DNA of 12,411 nt from Caccocola sp964450835. GTDB lineage: Bacteria > Synergistota > Synergistia > Synergistales > Synergistaceae. The stretch covers positions 1-12,411 of the forward strand of contig CAYVEQ010000045.1 of the NCBI GenBank assembly GCA_964450835.1, in the 5' to 3' direction. Every line of letters begins with the position of its first letter. Position 1 is the stretch's first letter. The position numbers were made by a program, and so were the translations under genes. Below the pieces are notes generated by a model, which made no database searches, was not told the DNA's origin, and saw only the letters and a program-made list of their open reading frames with translations. Positions 1 through 6,282 of this stretch are shown in pieces.

Positions 1-16
1 CGGTTCAGCTTGCTGT

Positions 17-50
17 CGGGCTTACCCCTGAAGAGATGAATTCAGGCCCG
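17..50 (+). promoter_or_regulatory. Putative antiterminator pairing in the infC leader
   Basis: CCTGAA (27-32) pairs perfectly with TTCAGG (41-46) around an 8-nt loop. CGGG (17-20) can extend the helix by pairing with CCCG (47-50), leaving 21-26 as a bulge. This structure uses bases 46-50, which are also the foot of the terminator stem that follows, so the two folds exclude each other. The pairings are read directly from the sequence. The antitermination role is inferred. What would trigger the switch (L20 protein, as known for the B. subtilis infC leader, or something else) cannot be seen, because the leader's 5' part lies outside the window. Confidence 0.4.
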
Positions 51-79
51 GGTGCGTCCTTACGCGCCCGGGCTTTTTT
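46..79 (+). terminator. Intrinsic terminator or attenuator in front of infC
   Basis: An 11-bp stem (46-56 with 63-73, one G-U pair at 53/66) closes a 6-nt loop and is followed by six T residues at 74-79. It ends only 14 nt before the infC Shine-Dalgarno sequence, leaving no room for a promoter in between. Transcripts that reach infC must therefore read through it. It is either the terminator of an upstream gene that is partly read through, or, more likely, a regulated attenuator in the infC-rpmI-rplT leader. Such control by L20 is known in Firmicutes. Confidence 0.85.
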
Positions 80-93
80 GCAAAGATTTTTTT

Positions 94-111
94 AGGAGGT
101 GTAATACCATA
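94..111 (+). promoter_or_regulatory. Strong ribosome binding site and AUA start of infC
   Basis: AGGAGGT at 94-100 is a near-perfect Shine-Dalgarno sequence. Nine bases after its AGGAGG core lies ATA (109-111), in frame with the IF3 sequence. No ATG, GTG or TTG lies in frame at a usable distance: the upstream in-frame GTG at 52 falls inside the terminator stem and before the Shine-Dalgarno. Start-codon choice at ATA matches the known habit of infC genes to use rare AUU/AUC/AUA starts, through which IF3 represses its own translation. Confidence 0.75.
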
Positions 112-765
112 GCAAACACGAAAGATGACGAACCGCGCGTAAATTCCGAGATAAGATCTCCGGAAATTCTTCTCATCGACGAGATGAACGTTAAGCGCGG
201 AGTTGTCGGCATTCAGGAAGCGCTGAGATTGGCCGAGGCGGCCGAGCTCGACCTCGTGGAGGTGGCGCCGCAGGCAAAACCGCCGGTATGCCGCATCATG
301 AACTACGGCAAGTACCGTTTCCAGCAGCAGAAGCGCGACAAAGACGCCCGCAAGAAACAGAAAAACCAGGTCGTCAAGGAAATAAAGATGCGCCCAAAGA
401 TCGACCTGCACGATTATGAGTTCAAAGTCAAGGCCATCAGGACATTCCTTCTGGACGGGCACAGAGTTAAAGTCTCGATATTCTTCCGCGGACGCGAAAT
501 GGCTTTCCTCGACAGAGGGCGCGACGTGCTGAACAAAGTTATGGAAGCCGTCTCCGACGCGGGCAGGATGGAGATGGAGCCGCGCATGGAAGGCGCCTAT
601 ATGCGCATCATGATAGCGCCGGCGTCAGACGCCCAGGCGAAAAGACAGACGCAGAAAAAAACGCAGAAGCCTGCCGATGCGCAGACTCCGGCTCAGCCGC
701 AGCAGACTTCAGCGAAGACGCAGAAGGTCAAAAAAGACGTTTTGCCTGATGCGGACAAGATATAA
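109..765 (+). CDS. infC: Translation initiation factor IF-3
   Basis: IF3 binds the 30S subunit, blocks premature 50S joining and enforces start codon and initiator tRNA selection. From the ATA start the protein has 218 residues. The N-domain begins with RVNSEIR and contains the signature PPVCRIMNYGKY. A basic linker rich in K/R/Q follows, then the C-domain with the FRGREMAF motif, ending near residue 172. A tail of about 46 residues (173-218) rich in K, Q, T, P and A extends beyond the usual end of the roughly 175-180-residue family. The gene is first in an infC-rpmI-rplT operon and sits behind an attenuator-like terminator. Use of AUA implies autoregulation by IF3 itself, as established for AUU in E. 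coli infC. Identity is certain. The start is inferred from the Shine-Dalgarno position. Confidence 0.95.
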   Translation: MANTKDDEPRVNSEIRSPEILLIDEMNVKRGVVGIQEALRLAEAAELDLVEVAPQAKPPVCRIMNYGKYRFQQQKRDKDARKKQKNQVVKEIKMRPKIDLHDYEFKVKAIRTFLLDGHRVKVSIFFRGREMAFLDRGRDVLNKVMEAVSDAGRMEMEPRMEGAYMRIMIAPASDAQAKRQTQKKTQKPADAQTPAQPQQTSAKTQKVKKDVLPDADKI

Positions 766-806
766 GAAACGCCGCAGTACGGCGGGAATTAGAGGAGGAA
801 CATTCA

Positions 807-1004
807 ATGCCTAAACTGAAAACACATTCCGCTACGAAAAAACGTTTTAAGATAACAGGCACCGGCAAAATCAGCTACAAGAAATGCGGACGCGGACACC
901 TTCTTTCATCGAAGAATTCAAAGCGTCTCCGTTCGCTGAAGAAGAAAGGCATTCTTCTCCCGGGAATCGAAGCTCACGTCAGAAAGATGCTCCCCTACGC
1001 GTAA
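807..1004 (+). CDS. rpmI: 50S ribosomal protein L35
   Basis: L35 is a small basic protein of the large ribosomal subunit. The 65-residue product begins MPKLKTHSATKKRFKITGTG and carries the conserved lysine/arginine-rich core SSKNSKRLRSLKKKG, with the full family length. The start ATG is preceded by GAGGAGGA at about 793-800. The 41-nt spacer after infC contains a small hairpin (CGCCG 770-774 with CGGCG 780-784). In E. coli L20 represses rpmI translation through an RNA structure in this general area, but nothing here is long enough to claim that pseudoknot. Confidence 0.97.
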   Translation: MPKLKTHSATKKRFKITGTGKISYKKCGRGHLLSSKNSKRLRSLKKKGILLPGIEAHVRKMLPYA

Positions 1005-1055
1005 GCGGCGGTGCAGACCGTTCATCTTAAAACAAATTTCAAGGAGTGACCGATA

Positions 1056-1406
1056 ATGCGAGTAAAAGGTTCAAGCGCCAGCCGCAGTAAACATAAGAAA
1101 CTTTTCAAAATCACAAAAGGATTCTGGGGGCGCAAAAAGAACGTCTACCGCCGCGCGCGCGAGGCTTACCTGCACGCGCTGTCAAGAGCGTTCGCCGGAC
1201 GCAAGAATAAAAAGCGCGACTTCCGCAAGATGTGGATAGTCCGTATCAACGCCGCGGCGCGCGCCAACGGAATAGCATACAGCGCGCTGATAAACGGCCT
1301 TAAGAAAGCGGACATAGCCATCAACCGCAAGATGCTCGCCGACCTCGCCGTGAACGACGCCCCGGCCTTCGCGCAGCTTGTGGAAAAAGCGCGCGCGGCT
1401 CTGTAG
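1056..1406 (+). CDS. rplT: 50S ribosomal protein L20
   Basis: L20 binds 23S rRNA early in large-subunit assembly and is the usual autoregulator of the infC-rpmI-rplT operon. The 116-residue product starts MRVKGSSASRSKHKKLFK and shows the family features GFWGRKKNVYRRAREA and RDFRKMWIVRINAAAR, with the usual length of about 115-120 residues. The Shine-Dalgarno AAGGAGTG lies at 1041-1048, 7 nt before the ATG. It is the last gene of the operon, and an intrinsic terminator follows about 70 nt after its stop. Confidence 0.97.
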   Translation: MRVKGSSASRSKHKKLFKITKGFWGRKKNVYRRAREAYLHALSRAFAGRKNKKRDFRKMWIVRINAAARANGIAYSALINGLKKADIAINRKMLADLAVNDAPAFAQLVEKARAAL

Positions 1407-1474
1407 CAGAGACGGCCGGGTGCGAACAGAGCGAAAGACAGACATCTTAGAAAATCGGGAAAGTTACAGCTTCG

Positions 1475-1508
1475 GGCTTCCTCCGGCAATATCGGAGGAA
1501 GCCTTTTT
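1475..1508 (+). terminator. Intrinsic terminator of the infC-rpmI-rplT operon
   Basis: A perfect 11-bp stem (GGCTTCCTCCG at 1475-1485 with its complement at 1493-1503) closes a 7-nt loop and is followed by TTTTT at 1504-1508. It lies directly downstream of rplT. Confidence 0.92.
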
Positions 1509-1876
1509 CGTACGGCTTGAAAGAATGTCATCCGTTCGCAACAGGCAAACCGCAGAAGAGCTTTAAGGACGGAACATCCGGGCCGCGCACATCAGGCGAT
1601 GCGGAAGCAGGGAGAGGAAAACCCGCGCAAGGCGAGGCAAAAATCATGACGGCTTGTCGCCGCCTGATTTTTATTTTCCGGAAGATTGACAAGCGTTTCG
1701 TCCCATGTTACCGCGAGGGTTTACGGCGGCGCGATTCTTTGAATCGAGGCCGATGACGAGTTATCCGCGGATAGAAAGTCCGTGCACTTTGTCCCGCGGC
1801 GGCACTTTCGGTTCATCGCGGCAGTAAAGAAATTGTTCTGATATTATGAAGCCGGGTCAGCCTTGAACCGGCTGAA
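1509..1876. other. Intergenic stretch without a convincing gene
   Basis: About 370 bases lie between the rplT terminator and the pheS promoter. A 79-codon open frame starting at a TTG (1517-1756) has no ribosome binding site and no recognisable protein character, and it crosses a hairpin. Visible elements are that hairpin (1639-1672), a perfect but isolated TTGACA at 1686-1691 without a good -10 partner, two CCGCGG blocks (1772-1777, 1794-1799), and AGCCGG/CCGGCT arms at about 1850-1873. No tRNA, RNase P, SRP or tmRNA signature is recognisable. A small RNA cannot be excluded. Confidence 0.5.
1639..1672. terminator. A/T-flanked hairpin, possible second or bidirectional terminator
   Basis: AAAAATCA (1639-1646) pairs perfectly with TGATTTTT (1665-1672). 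An inner CGGC/GCCG stem (1650-1653 with 1659-1662) sits inside it. The A-run on one side and T-run on the other would give a U-tract on either strand, as in bidirectional terminators. An alternative pairing GGCGA (1631-1635) with TCGCC (1657-1661) competes with it. No gene on the minus strand is seen that would need it. Confidence 0.4.
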
Positions 1877-1889
1877 GTGAAATTTTCAC
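1877..1889. promoter_or_regulatory. Operator-like palindrome over the pheS promoter
   Basis: GTGAAA-T-TTTCAC is a perfect 6-bp inverted repeat around a single central base. It overlaps the -35 hexamer of the promoter that follows, the usual position for a repressor site. No regulator is encoded nearby, so the binding protein is unknown. Confidence 0.35.
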
Positions 1890-1914
1890 AAAAATACAAG
1901 GTTATTGTTATACT
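1885..1914 (+). promoter_or_regulatory. Probable sigma70-type promoter for the pheST-mutS2 operon
   Basis: TTCACA (1885-1890, five of six matches to TTGACA) and TATACT (1909-1914, four of six matches to TATAAT) are separated by 18 bases. The surroundings are locally AT-rich in a GC-rich context. Transcription would start near 1921, giving a leader of about 175 nt before pheS. Confidence 0.55.
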
Positions 1915-1920
1915 TATGTA

Positions 1921-2090
1921 ATGCGGCGGACGGCGGCGCGCCCTCAGTCACGGCAGTTGGCCTTTAAGGAAGACAGGGCGCAGACGCGGCCGGTATTCGG
2001 CCACCGGTAAGGGACGGATTAGCGTTTCGGACGGTTTCCGCCGGAATTGTAAATTTACCCGGCGCTCAACGGGGCGCCGCGGCGGGAGGC
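1921..2090 (+). promoter_or_regulatory. Structured 5' leader of pheS with possible 29-codon leaderless ORF
   Basis: The leader can form GCGCCCT/AGGGCGC (1938-1944 with 1975-1981), GGCCG/CGGCC (1988-1992 with 1998-2002) and CGGCGC/GCGCCG (2060-2065 with 2074-2079). The last ends 4 nt before the pheS Shine-Dalgarno GGGAGG (2084-2089). A perfect palindrome GTAAATTTAC lies at 2049-2058. An ATG at 1921, about where the transcript should begin, opens a 29-codon frame ending at TAA 2008-2010 (it includes two Phe codons) without a Shine-Dalgarno. The T-box core GGGTGGNACCGCG is absent, and there is no T-run terminator, so any control would more likely act on translation. Function is inferred only. 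Confidence 0.35.
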
Positions 2091-2096
2091 ATAAAT

Positions 2097-3182
2097 ATGC
2101 AGGAGAACGACGGTTCAAGGACCCCGAGGAACGGGGACGGCGGCCTTCTCGAAAGATTGGAACAGATAAAAGAACTGGGACGGCAGAAGATCGCGGAAAG
2201 CACTCTGCCGGAACAGCTCCAGCTGGTTCGCGCGAATCTGCTAGGACGCAAGGGCGAACTTACCGACATTCTGAAAAGCGTCGGGCAGGCCGCGCCCGAA
2301 ATGCGCAAGGCTCTTGGACAGGCGGCGAACGAAGTCAAGCAGATACTCTCGGAGGCGATTGAAAAGCGCGGCGAGGAGCTGCTCAATTCGCTTTCGGCTT
2401 ATGAGGGCGAAGCGGACATAACGGTTCCAGGAGTGGCGCCCTTCAGCGGCGGCCTTCACCCCGTCACTCAGATGTGCTACGACCTTAACGACGCTTTCCG
2501 TTCGCTGGGGTTTGAAATTTTCTCAGAGCCGGAGATTACAAGCGAAAAATACGCTTTCGACAACCTCAACTTCGCGCCGGAGCACCCGGCCCGCGAGAGC
2601 ATGGACACCTACTGGCTTAAAGGGCACGACAAAGGACACGGGGCGGAGCGCCTCTGTCTCCGTCCGCACCTGACCGGAGCATCGGTGCGTTATCTGATGG
2701 AACACGGTGCGCCCGCGCGTTTTGTCTATCCCGGGCGCGTCTATCGCAACGAGACGACTGACGCCCGCCACGAGAGGGCCTTCTTCCAGTATGAGGCGCT
2801 GATAGTTGACAGGGATTTCTCGTTCGCTTCCGGCATGGTTTTGATAAAGACGATACTCGAAAAGGTTTTCGGACACGAGGTTGACGTCCGTATGCGCGTC
2901 GGATTCTTCCCCTTCGTCGAACCCGGTTTTGAGATCGACATGAAGTGTCAGGTCTGCGGCGGCGCCGGCTGCAAAGTCTGCAAGCACGTGGGTTGGATTG
3001 AAGTTATGCCTGGCGGCACGCCGCACCCGAACGTACTCCGCGCAGCGGGGCTTGACCCCGCCGTGTGGTCGGGCTTCTATATCAACATCGGCCTCGACAG
3101 GCTTGTCATGATGCGCTACGGCGTGGACGACGTGCGCCTCTTCCACAGCGCCGACCTTCGCTTCCTTCAGCAGTTCAAGTAG
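2097..3182 (+). CDS. pheS: Phenylalanine--tRNA ligase alpha subunit (divergent)
   Basis: PheS is the catalytic subunit of the alpha2-beta2 phenylalanyl-tRNA synthetase, which charges tRNA-Phe using ATP. It has 361 residues, slightly longer than the E. coli protein (327). Residues 1-100 form the tRNA-binding coiled-coil arm. Class II core signatures follow: GLHPVTQ, HPARESMDTYWL, GRVYRNETTDARHE from residue 213, GFFPFVEPG at 269-277, and a C-x2-C-x4-C-x2-C cluster at C284/C287/C292/C295 that may hold metal. Two places deviate. The loop normally reading GMVHPNVL is GGTPHPNVL (306-314). Motif 3, normally GFAFGMGxER, is GFYINIGLDR (326-335), putting Tyr328 where E. coli Ala294 shapes the Phe pocket. 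The start ATG has a good GGGAGG site, and pheT follows after 12 nt. Identity as PheS is firm from sequence and context. The altered pocket is the oddity. Confidence 0.93.
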   Translation: MQENDGSRTPRNGDGGLLERLEQIKELGRQKIAESTLPEQLQLVRANLLGRKGELTDILKSVGQAAPEMRKALGQAANEVKQILSEAIEKRGEELLNSLSAYEGEADITVPGVAPFSGGLHPVTQMCYDLNDAFRSLGFEIFSEPEITSEKYAFDNLNFAPEHPARESMDTYWLKGHDKGHGAERLCLRPHLTGASVRYLMEHGAPARFVYPGRVYRNETTDARHERAFFQYEALIVDRDFSFASGMVLIKTILEKVFGHEVDVRMRVGFFPFVEPGFEIDMKCQVCGGAGCKVCKHVGWIEVMPGGTPHPNVLRAAGLDPAVWSGFYINIGLDRLVMMRYGVDDVRLFHSADLRFLQQFK

Positions 3183-3194
3183 GAGGGTGAAAAT

Positions 3195-5627
3195 ATGAAG
3201 CTTTCATTAAACTGGATTAAACGCTACGTTGACCTTCCCGAAGGGCTGACGATGGAAAAGCTCGCATACGACCTCACGATGTGCACAGTCGAGGTCGAGG
3301 AGGCGGTGAATATCGGCGACAGCCTCTCGGGCCTCGTCGTCGGTAAAATACTCACAGTTGAAAAACACCCCGCCGCCGATAAGCTGCGCGTCTGCACAGT
3401 CGACGTCGGCGCCCCCGAGCCGTCGGTAATCGTCTGCGGTGGCATTAACCTGGAGCCGGAGCAGCTGGTGGCCGTGGCGAAGCCCGGCTCCATGGTGCGC
3501 TGGCACGGAGAGGGTGACCTTGTCGAGATAAAGCCGGCGAAGCTGCGCGGCGTCGTCAGTTACGGAATGATTTGCGCCGCCGGAGAAATCGGCCTCGCGG
3601 AGCTTTTCCCGGCTTCACAGCCTGCGGAGATAATGGACATCACGGAGTTCGGCGCGGCGCCCGGCACGCCTCTTGCAAAGGCTCTTGACCTCGACGACAT
3701 AATCCTTGAGATAGACAATAAGTCCATGACGAACCGCCCGGATCTGTGGGGCCACTATGGCATGGCGCGGGAGCTTGCCGCCATTTACAAATGCCCGCTG
3801 AAGCCTATCGAGCGCGTCGCCCTTCCCGAAATGAGCGAGGAGCTTAAAGTCCGGATAGAGGACGACGAACGCTGCACGCGCTACACCGGCTATATCATCA
3901 AGGGAGTAAAGAACATTCCGTCGCCCTTTGAGCTGAAAAGCATGCTCTGGCGCGTCGGGCAGCGCCCGATAAATCTTCCCGTCGACATAACAAACTACGC
4001 TATGTTCGCATGCGGCCAGCCGATGCACGCCTTCGACCGCACACACATATCCGGAGGCATAATAGTGCGCCGCGCCGAAGAGGGGGAGCAGCTTGTCCTG
4101 CTCGACGGAGAGACTCTCACGCTCACAAGTGAAGACCTTGTTATCGCCGACGAAAAATCCCCTGTCGGCCTCGCGGGGATTATGGGCGGCAAGCTCGACT
4201 CGATACTTGACGATACCACCGAGGTAGTGCTTGAAATCGCCAACTTCTCGCCTCTCGGCATACGCCGCACCTCACAGCGCTTCGATCTGCGCACAGACGC
4301 CTCGTCGCGCTACGAGAAAGGCCTTGCCCCGCAGCTCATCAACGATGCTGCGGATGTGGCGCTCGCCGCTTTCCACGACTATCTGCCGGAGTCGTATATC
4401 ACAGCCCACGCGGACATCTACCCGCGCCCGCTTGACCGCGCCGTAGTCGAAGTGAGCCTTGAATTCCTGCGCAAACGGCTGGGGAGAGACCTGTCCGCGG
4501 CCGACGTCACCGCGATACTTGACAGGCTCGGCTTTGTCACGGAGGACAAAGGCGACATTCTTCGCGTGACGGCCCCGGCGTGGCGTTCCACAGGTGATAT
4601 TTCTTTGCCCGACGACATTCTGGAAGAAACAGCCCGTCTCATAGGCTACGAGAATTTCCCCTTCGTCGCCCCCGCCGTGACTCTGGATCACGCTATCAAC
4701 CAGAGAGATGCGCAGCTTGAGCGGGCGATTCGCGAATATCTCGCCTTCAGGTGCGATATGCAGGAGATTTTTACATATCCGTGGATTGACGACTTTTATA
4801 TCGACGCCGCTGGGGCCGGGACTTCCGAAATGATAGAGCTCTCGACGCCGCCCGCGCCGAACGAAAGGCGCCTGCGTTCGACGCTTGTACCCGGGCTGCT
4901 GGGCGCTGTCGTGACGAATCTCCGTTATTTCCACGACTTCCGCATTTTTGAGCTGACGCAGGTGTTTTTCGACCGGAATTACCGCAGCTTAAACTCCGAG
5001 GACGAACTGCTCCCGGAGATGGCGCGCCACCTTGGAGCGGCTTTTGTCGGGTCCGACGCGCGTTCTCTCTTCCGCGAGGCGAAGGGCGCGCTCGAATATA
5101 TGCACCGCGCGGTGCAGATGGAGCCTCTCGGCTTCGCCCGGGAGAGCAAGCCCGCGTGGGCCGACGAAAAACTGTGGGTAAACGTCACGAGCGGCGGCGA
5201 AGTAATAGGGTCGCTTGCGCTTGTCTCGCCCAAGTGCGCGAAGGCTTCCGGCATCAAACGCAGCCTCGTTATGCTGTTTGAGATAGACGTCGAGAAACTC
5301 GCGGCTCTTCCGTCGCGGCAGAACGAGTTCGAACATCTTCCCGAATACCCGCTTTCCGAGTTCGACCTTTCGATAATATTTGACGAGAAGGTCGAGTGGC
5401 GCGACATTGAGGCCATAGCCCGCAAGGCGGAGTTTGTGCGCGACGTGATTTTCATCGACGAGTACCGCGGCAGGCAGGTGGGCTCGGGCAAGAAATCAGT
5501 TTCCTTCAGAGTCCGCGTCGGCTCGGACAAAGGCACTCTGACCTCCGAGCAGATAGACGGCGCCGCCAGACAGGTGACCAAAAAGATAAATAAAAAATTC
5601 GGCGGGGACGTGCGCGGAGCGCAATAG
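3195..5627 (+). CDS. pheT: Phenylalanine--tRNA ligase beta subunit
   Basis: PheT binds tRNA-Phe, completes the PheRS tetramer and edits mischarged Tyr-tRNA-Phe. The 810-residue length is normal for the family. Visible in order are the N-terminal MKLSLNWIKRYVDLP, an EMAP-II-like OB fold (about 40-150, with VVGKILTVEKHPAADKLRVC), NRPDLWGHYGMARELAAIY near 180, the B3/B4 editing domain (about 225-390, with NYAMFACGQPMHAFD), the B5 domain (about 415-480), the pseudo-catalytic core, and the C-terminal FDX-ACB anticodon-binding domain (about 714-808, starting LPEYPLSEFDLSIIFDE). The Shine-Dalgarno AGGAGGG overlaps the pheS stop codon, so the two subunits should be translationally coupled and made in equal amounts. 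Nothing in the frame looks broken. Confidence 0.97.
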   Translation: MKLSLNWIKRYVDLPEGLTMEKLAYDLTMCTVEVEEAVNIGDSLSGLVVGKILTVEKHPAADKLRVCTVDVGAPEPSVIVCGGINLEPEQLVAVAKPGSMVRWHGEGDLVEIKPAKLRGVVSYGMICAAGEIGLAELFPASQPAEIMDITEFGAAPGTPLAKALDLDDIILEIDNKSMTNRPDLWGHYGMARELAAIYKCPLKPIERVALPEMSEELKVRIEDDERCTRYTGYIIKGVKNIPSPFELKSMLWRVGQRPINLPVDITNYAMFACGQPMHAFDRTHISGGIIVRRAEEGEQLVLLDGETLTLTSEDLVIADEKSPVGLAGIMGGKLDSILDDTTEVVLEIANFSPLGIRRTSQRFDLRTDASSRYEKGLAPQLINDAADVALAAFHDYLPESYITAHADIYPRPLDRAVVEVSLEFLRKRLGRDLSAADVTAILDRLGFVTEDKGDILRVTAPAWRSTGDISLPDDILEETARLIGYENFPFVAPAVTLDHAINQRDAQLERAIREYLAFRCDMQEIFTYPWIDDFYIDAAGAGTSEMIELSTPPAPNERRLRSTLVPGLLGAVVTNLRYFHDFRIFELTQVFFDRNYRSLNSEDELLPEMARHLGAAFVGSDARSLFREAKGALEYMHRAVQMEPLGFARESKPAWADEKLWVNVTSGGEVIGSLALVSPKCAKASGIKRSLVMLFEIDVEKLAALPSRQNEFEHLPEYPLSEFDLSIIFDEKVEWRDIEAIARKAEFVRDVIFIDEYRGRQVGSGKKSVSFRVRVGSDKGTLTSEQIDGAARQVTKKINKKFGGDVRGAQ

Positions 5628-5690
5628 TCTGTTAGACTTATACCGAGGATTGTTTATGTCCGAAGAACAACATACGGAGGTGTTTTGACA

Positions 5691-5969
5691 ATGATGGAGC
5701 AGTTTGAGAAATTCAACGAGGCGCTCGACCGTCTTGAAGCGGTACTTACAGAAATGAAGAACGACAACGAGGCGCTGCGCCGTGAAAACGCGGAGTTAAA
5801 AGGCGTAATCGAGGACAGAGACCTTGAGATACTGCAGCTGCAGGAGGATGCCGAGAAGGCCGCCACGGCGGCCCGGGCCGAAAAGGAAGAAATCGGCAGC
5901 ACGCTGGACAGCCTGCTCGGGCGTATGGGCCGTCTCGCGGCTCAGCCGAAAGAAACTCCGGCGGAATAG
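5691..5969 (+). CDS. Small coiled-coil protein, possibly ZapB-like
   Basis: The 92-residue product is acidic and almost wholly alpha-helical, with strong heptad character from residue 1 to about 70 (LDRLEAVLTEMKNDNEALRR and on through AELKG and LEILQLQE). A short Pro-rich tail follows. There is no signal peptide or membrane segment. ATG 5691 is chosen because GGAGG at 5676-5680 lies 10 nt upstream. A TTG at 5685 in the same frame would be only 4 nt away, and ATG 5694 is another option. The gene stands 37 nt before a zapA-like gene. In gammaproteobacteria the coiled-coil ZapB joins ZapA at the Z ring, so a division role is a reasonable guess, but general coiled-coil similarity alone does not prove it. 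Confidence 0.75.
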   Translation: MMEQFEKFNEALDRLEAVLTEMKNDNEALRRENAELKGVIEDRDLEILQLQEDAEKAATAARAEKEEIGSTLDSLLGRMGRLAAQPKETPAE

Positions 5970-6006
5970 GCTAATCTGCCTTTAGCAGGGTTCGGCCCTC
6001 CGCCCT

Positions 6007-6282
6007 ATGGATGACCTTAACGAAATAAAATCGCTCGGCGAAGGGAGATATTCTTTCTGGGTCGGGCGGCAGAAATATACTCTCACGACGAAGCTTGAGC
6101 CGGCGCGCTTCCGCAGAATCGCGGAAGGCGTCAGCTCGCTCGTCGCAGAGTTCCCGCTACACTTGAGCCAGGACGAAAAGCTCTTCCTGGCGCTGATGTC
6201 GCTCGCGTTTCAGATAGAAGACCTTGGCGGCCGTGTCGACAGCCTTTGCGCCGAGTTCGGGAGGAAGGAGAGCGGGGAGTGA
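6007..6282 (+). CDS. zapA: ZapA-like cell division protein
   Basis: ZapA is a small FtsZ-binding protein that bundles protofilaments at the Z ring. The 91-residue product has the family layout: a short N-terminal beta region (SFWVGRQKYTLTTKLEP, like the usual ILGxEYxI), then a helix (ARFRRIAEGVSSLVAEF), a polar turn, and a hydrophobic helix (KLFLALMSLAFQIEDL) leading into a short coil. The position after pheT and before cvpA/mutS2 matches the zapA place in B. subtilis, which supports the call. The ATG has no clear Shine-Dalgarno. A small AGGG-TTCGG-CCCT hairpin (5987-5999) ends 7 nt before it, so initiation may depend on coupling to the preceding gene. Sequence similarity alone is modest. Confidence 0.75.
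   Translation: MDDLNEIKSLGEGRYSFWVGRQKYTLTTKLEPARFRRIAEGVSSLVAEFPLHLSQDEKLFLALMSLAFQIEDLGGRVDSLCAEFGRKESGE

Noticed and set aside
1590..1616. TCAGG followed by AAGCAG (around 1592-1610) recalls the conserved apical part of SRP 4.5S RNA.
   Set aside because: The tetraloop stem CC-GGAA-GG is absent and the flanks are not complementary, so no SRP-like rod can form.
1517..1756. 79-codon + strand open frame in the rplT-pheS gap.
   Set aside because: TTG start without a ribosome binding site, low-complexity composition, and it spans a terminator-like hairpin.
1757..1960. AGAAAGTCC near 1777 resembles the P4 strand GAGGAAAGTCC of RNase P RNA.
   Set aside because: The partner ACAGAANNNGGCTTA is not found downstream and the length and fold do not fit.
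1915..2096. T-box riboswitch in front of pheST.
   Set aside because: The antiterminator core GGGTGGNACCGCG and a downstream T-run terminator are both missing.
2523..3146. Long minus-strand open frames opposite pheS, pheT and mutS2.
   Set aside because: They are antisense shadows created by GC-rich codon bias of strongly recognised + strand genes.
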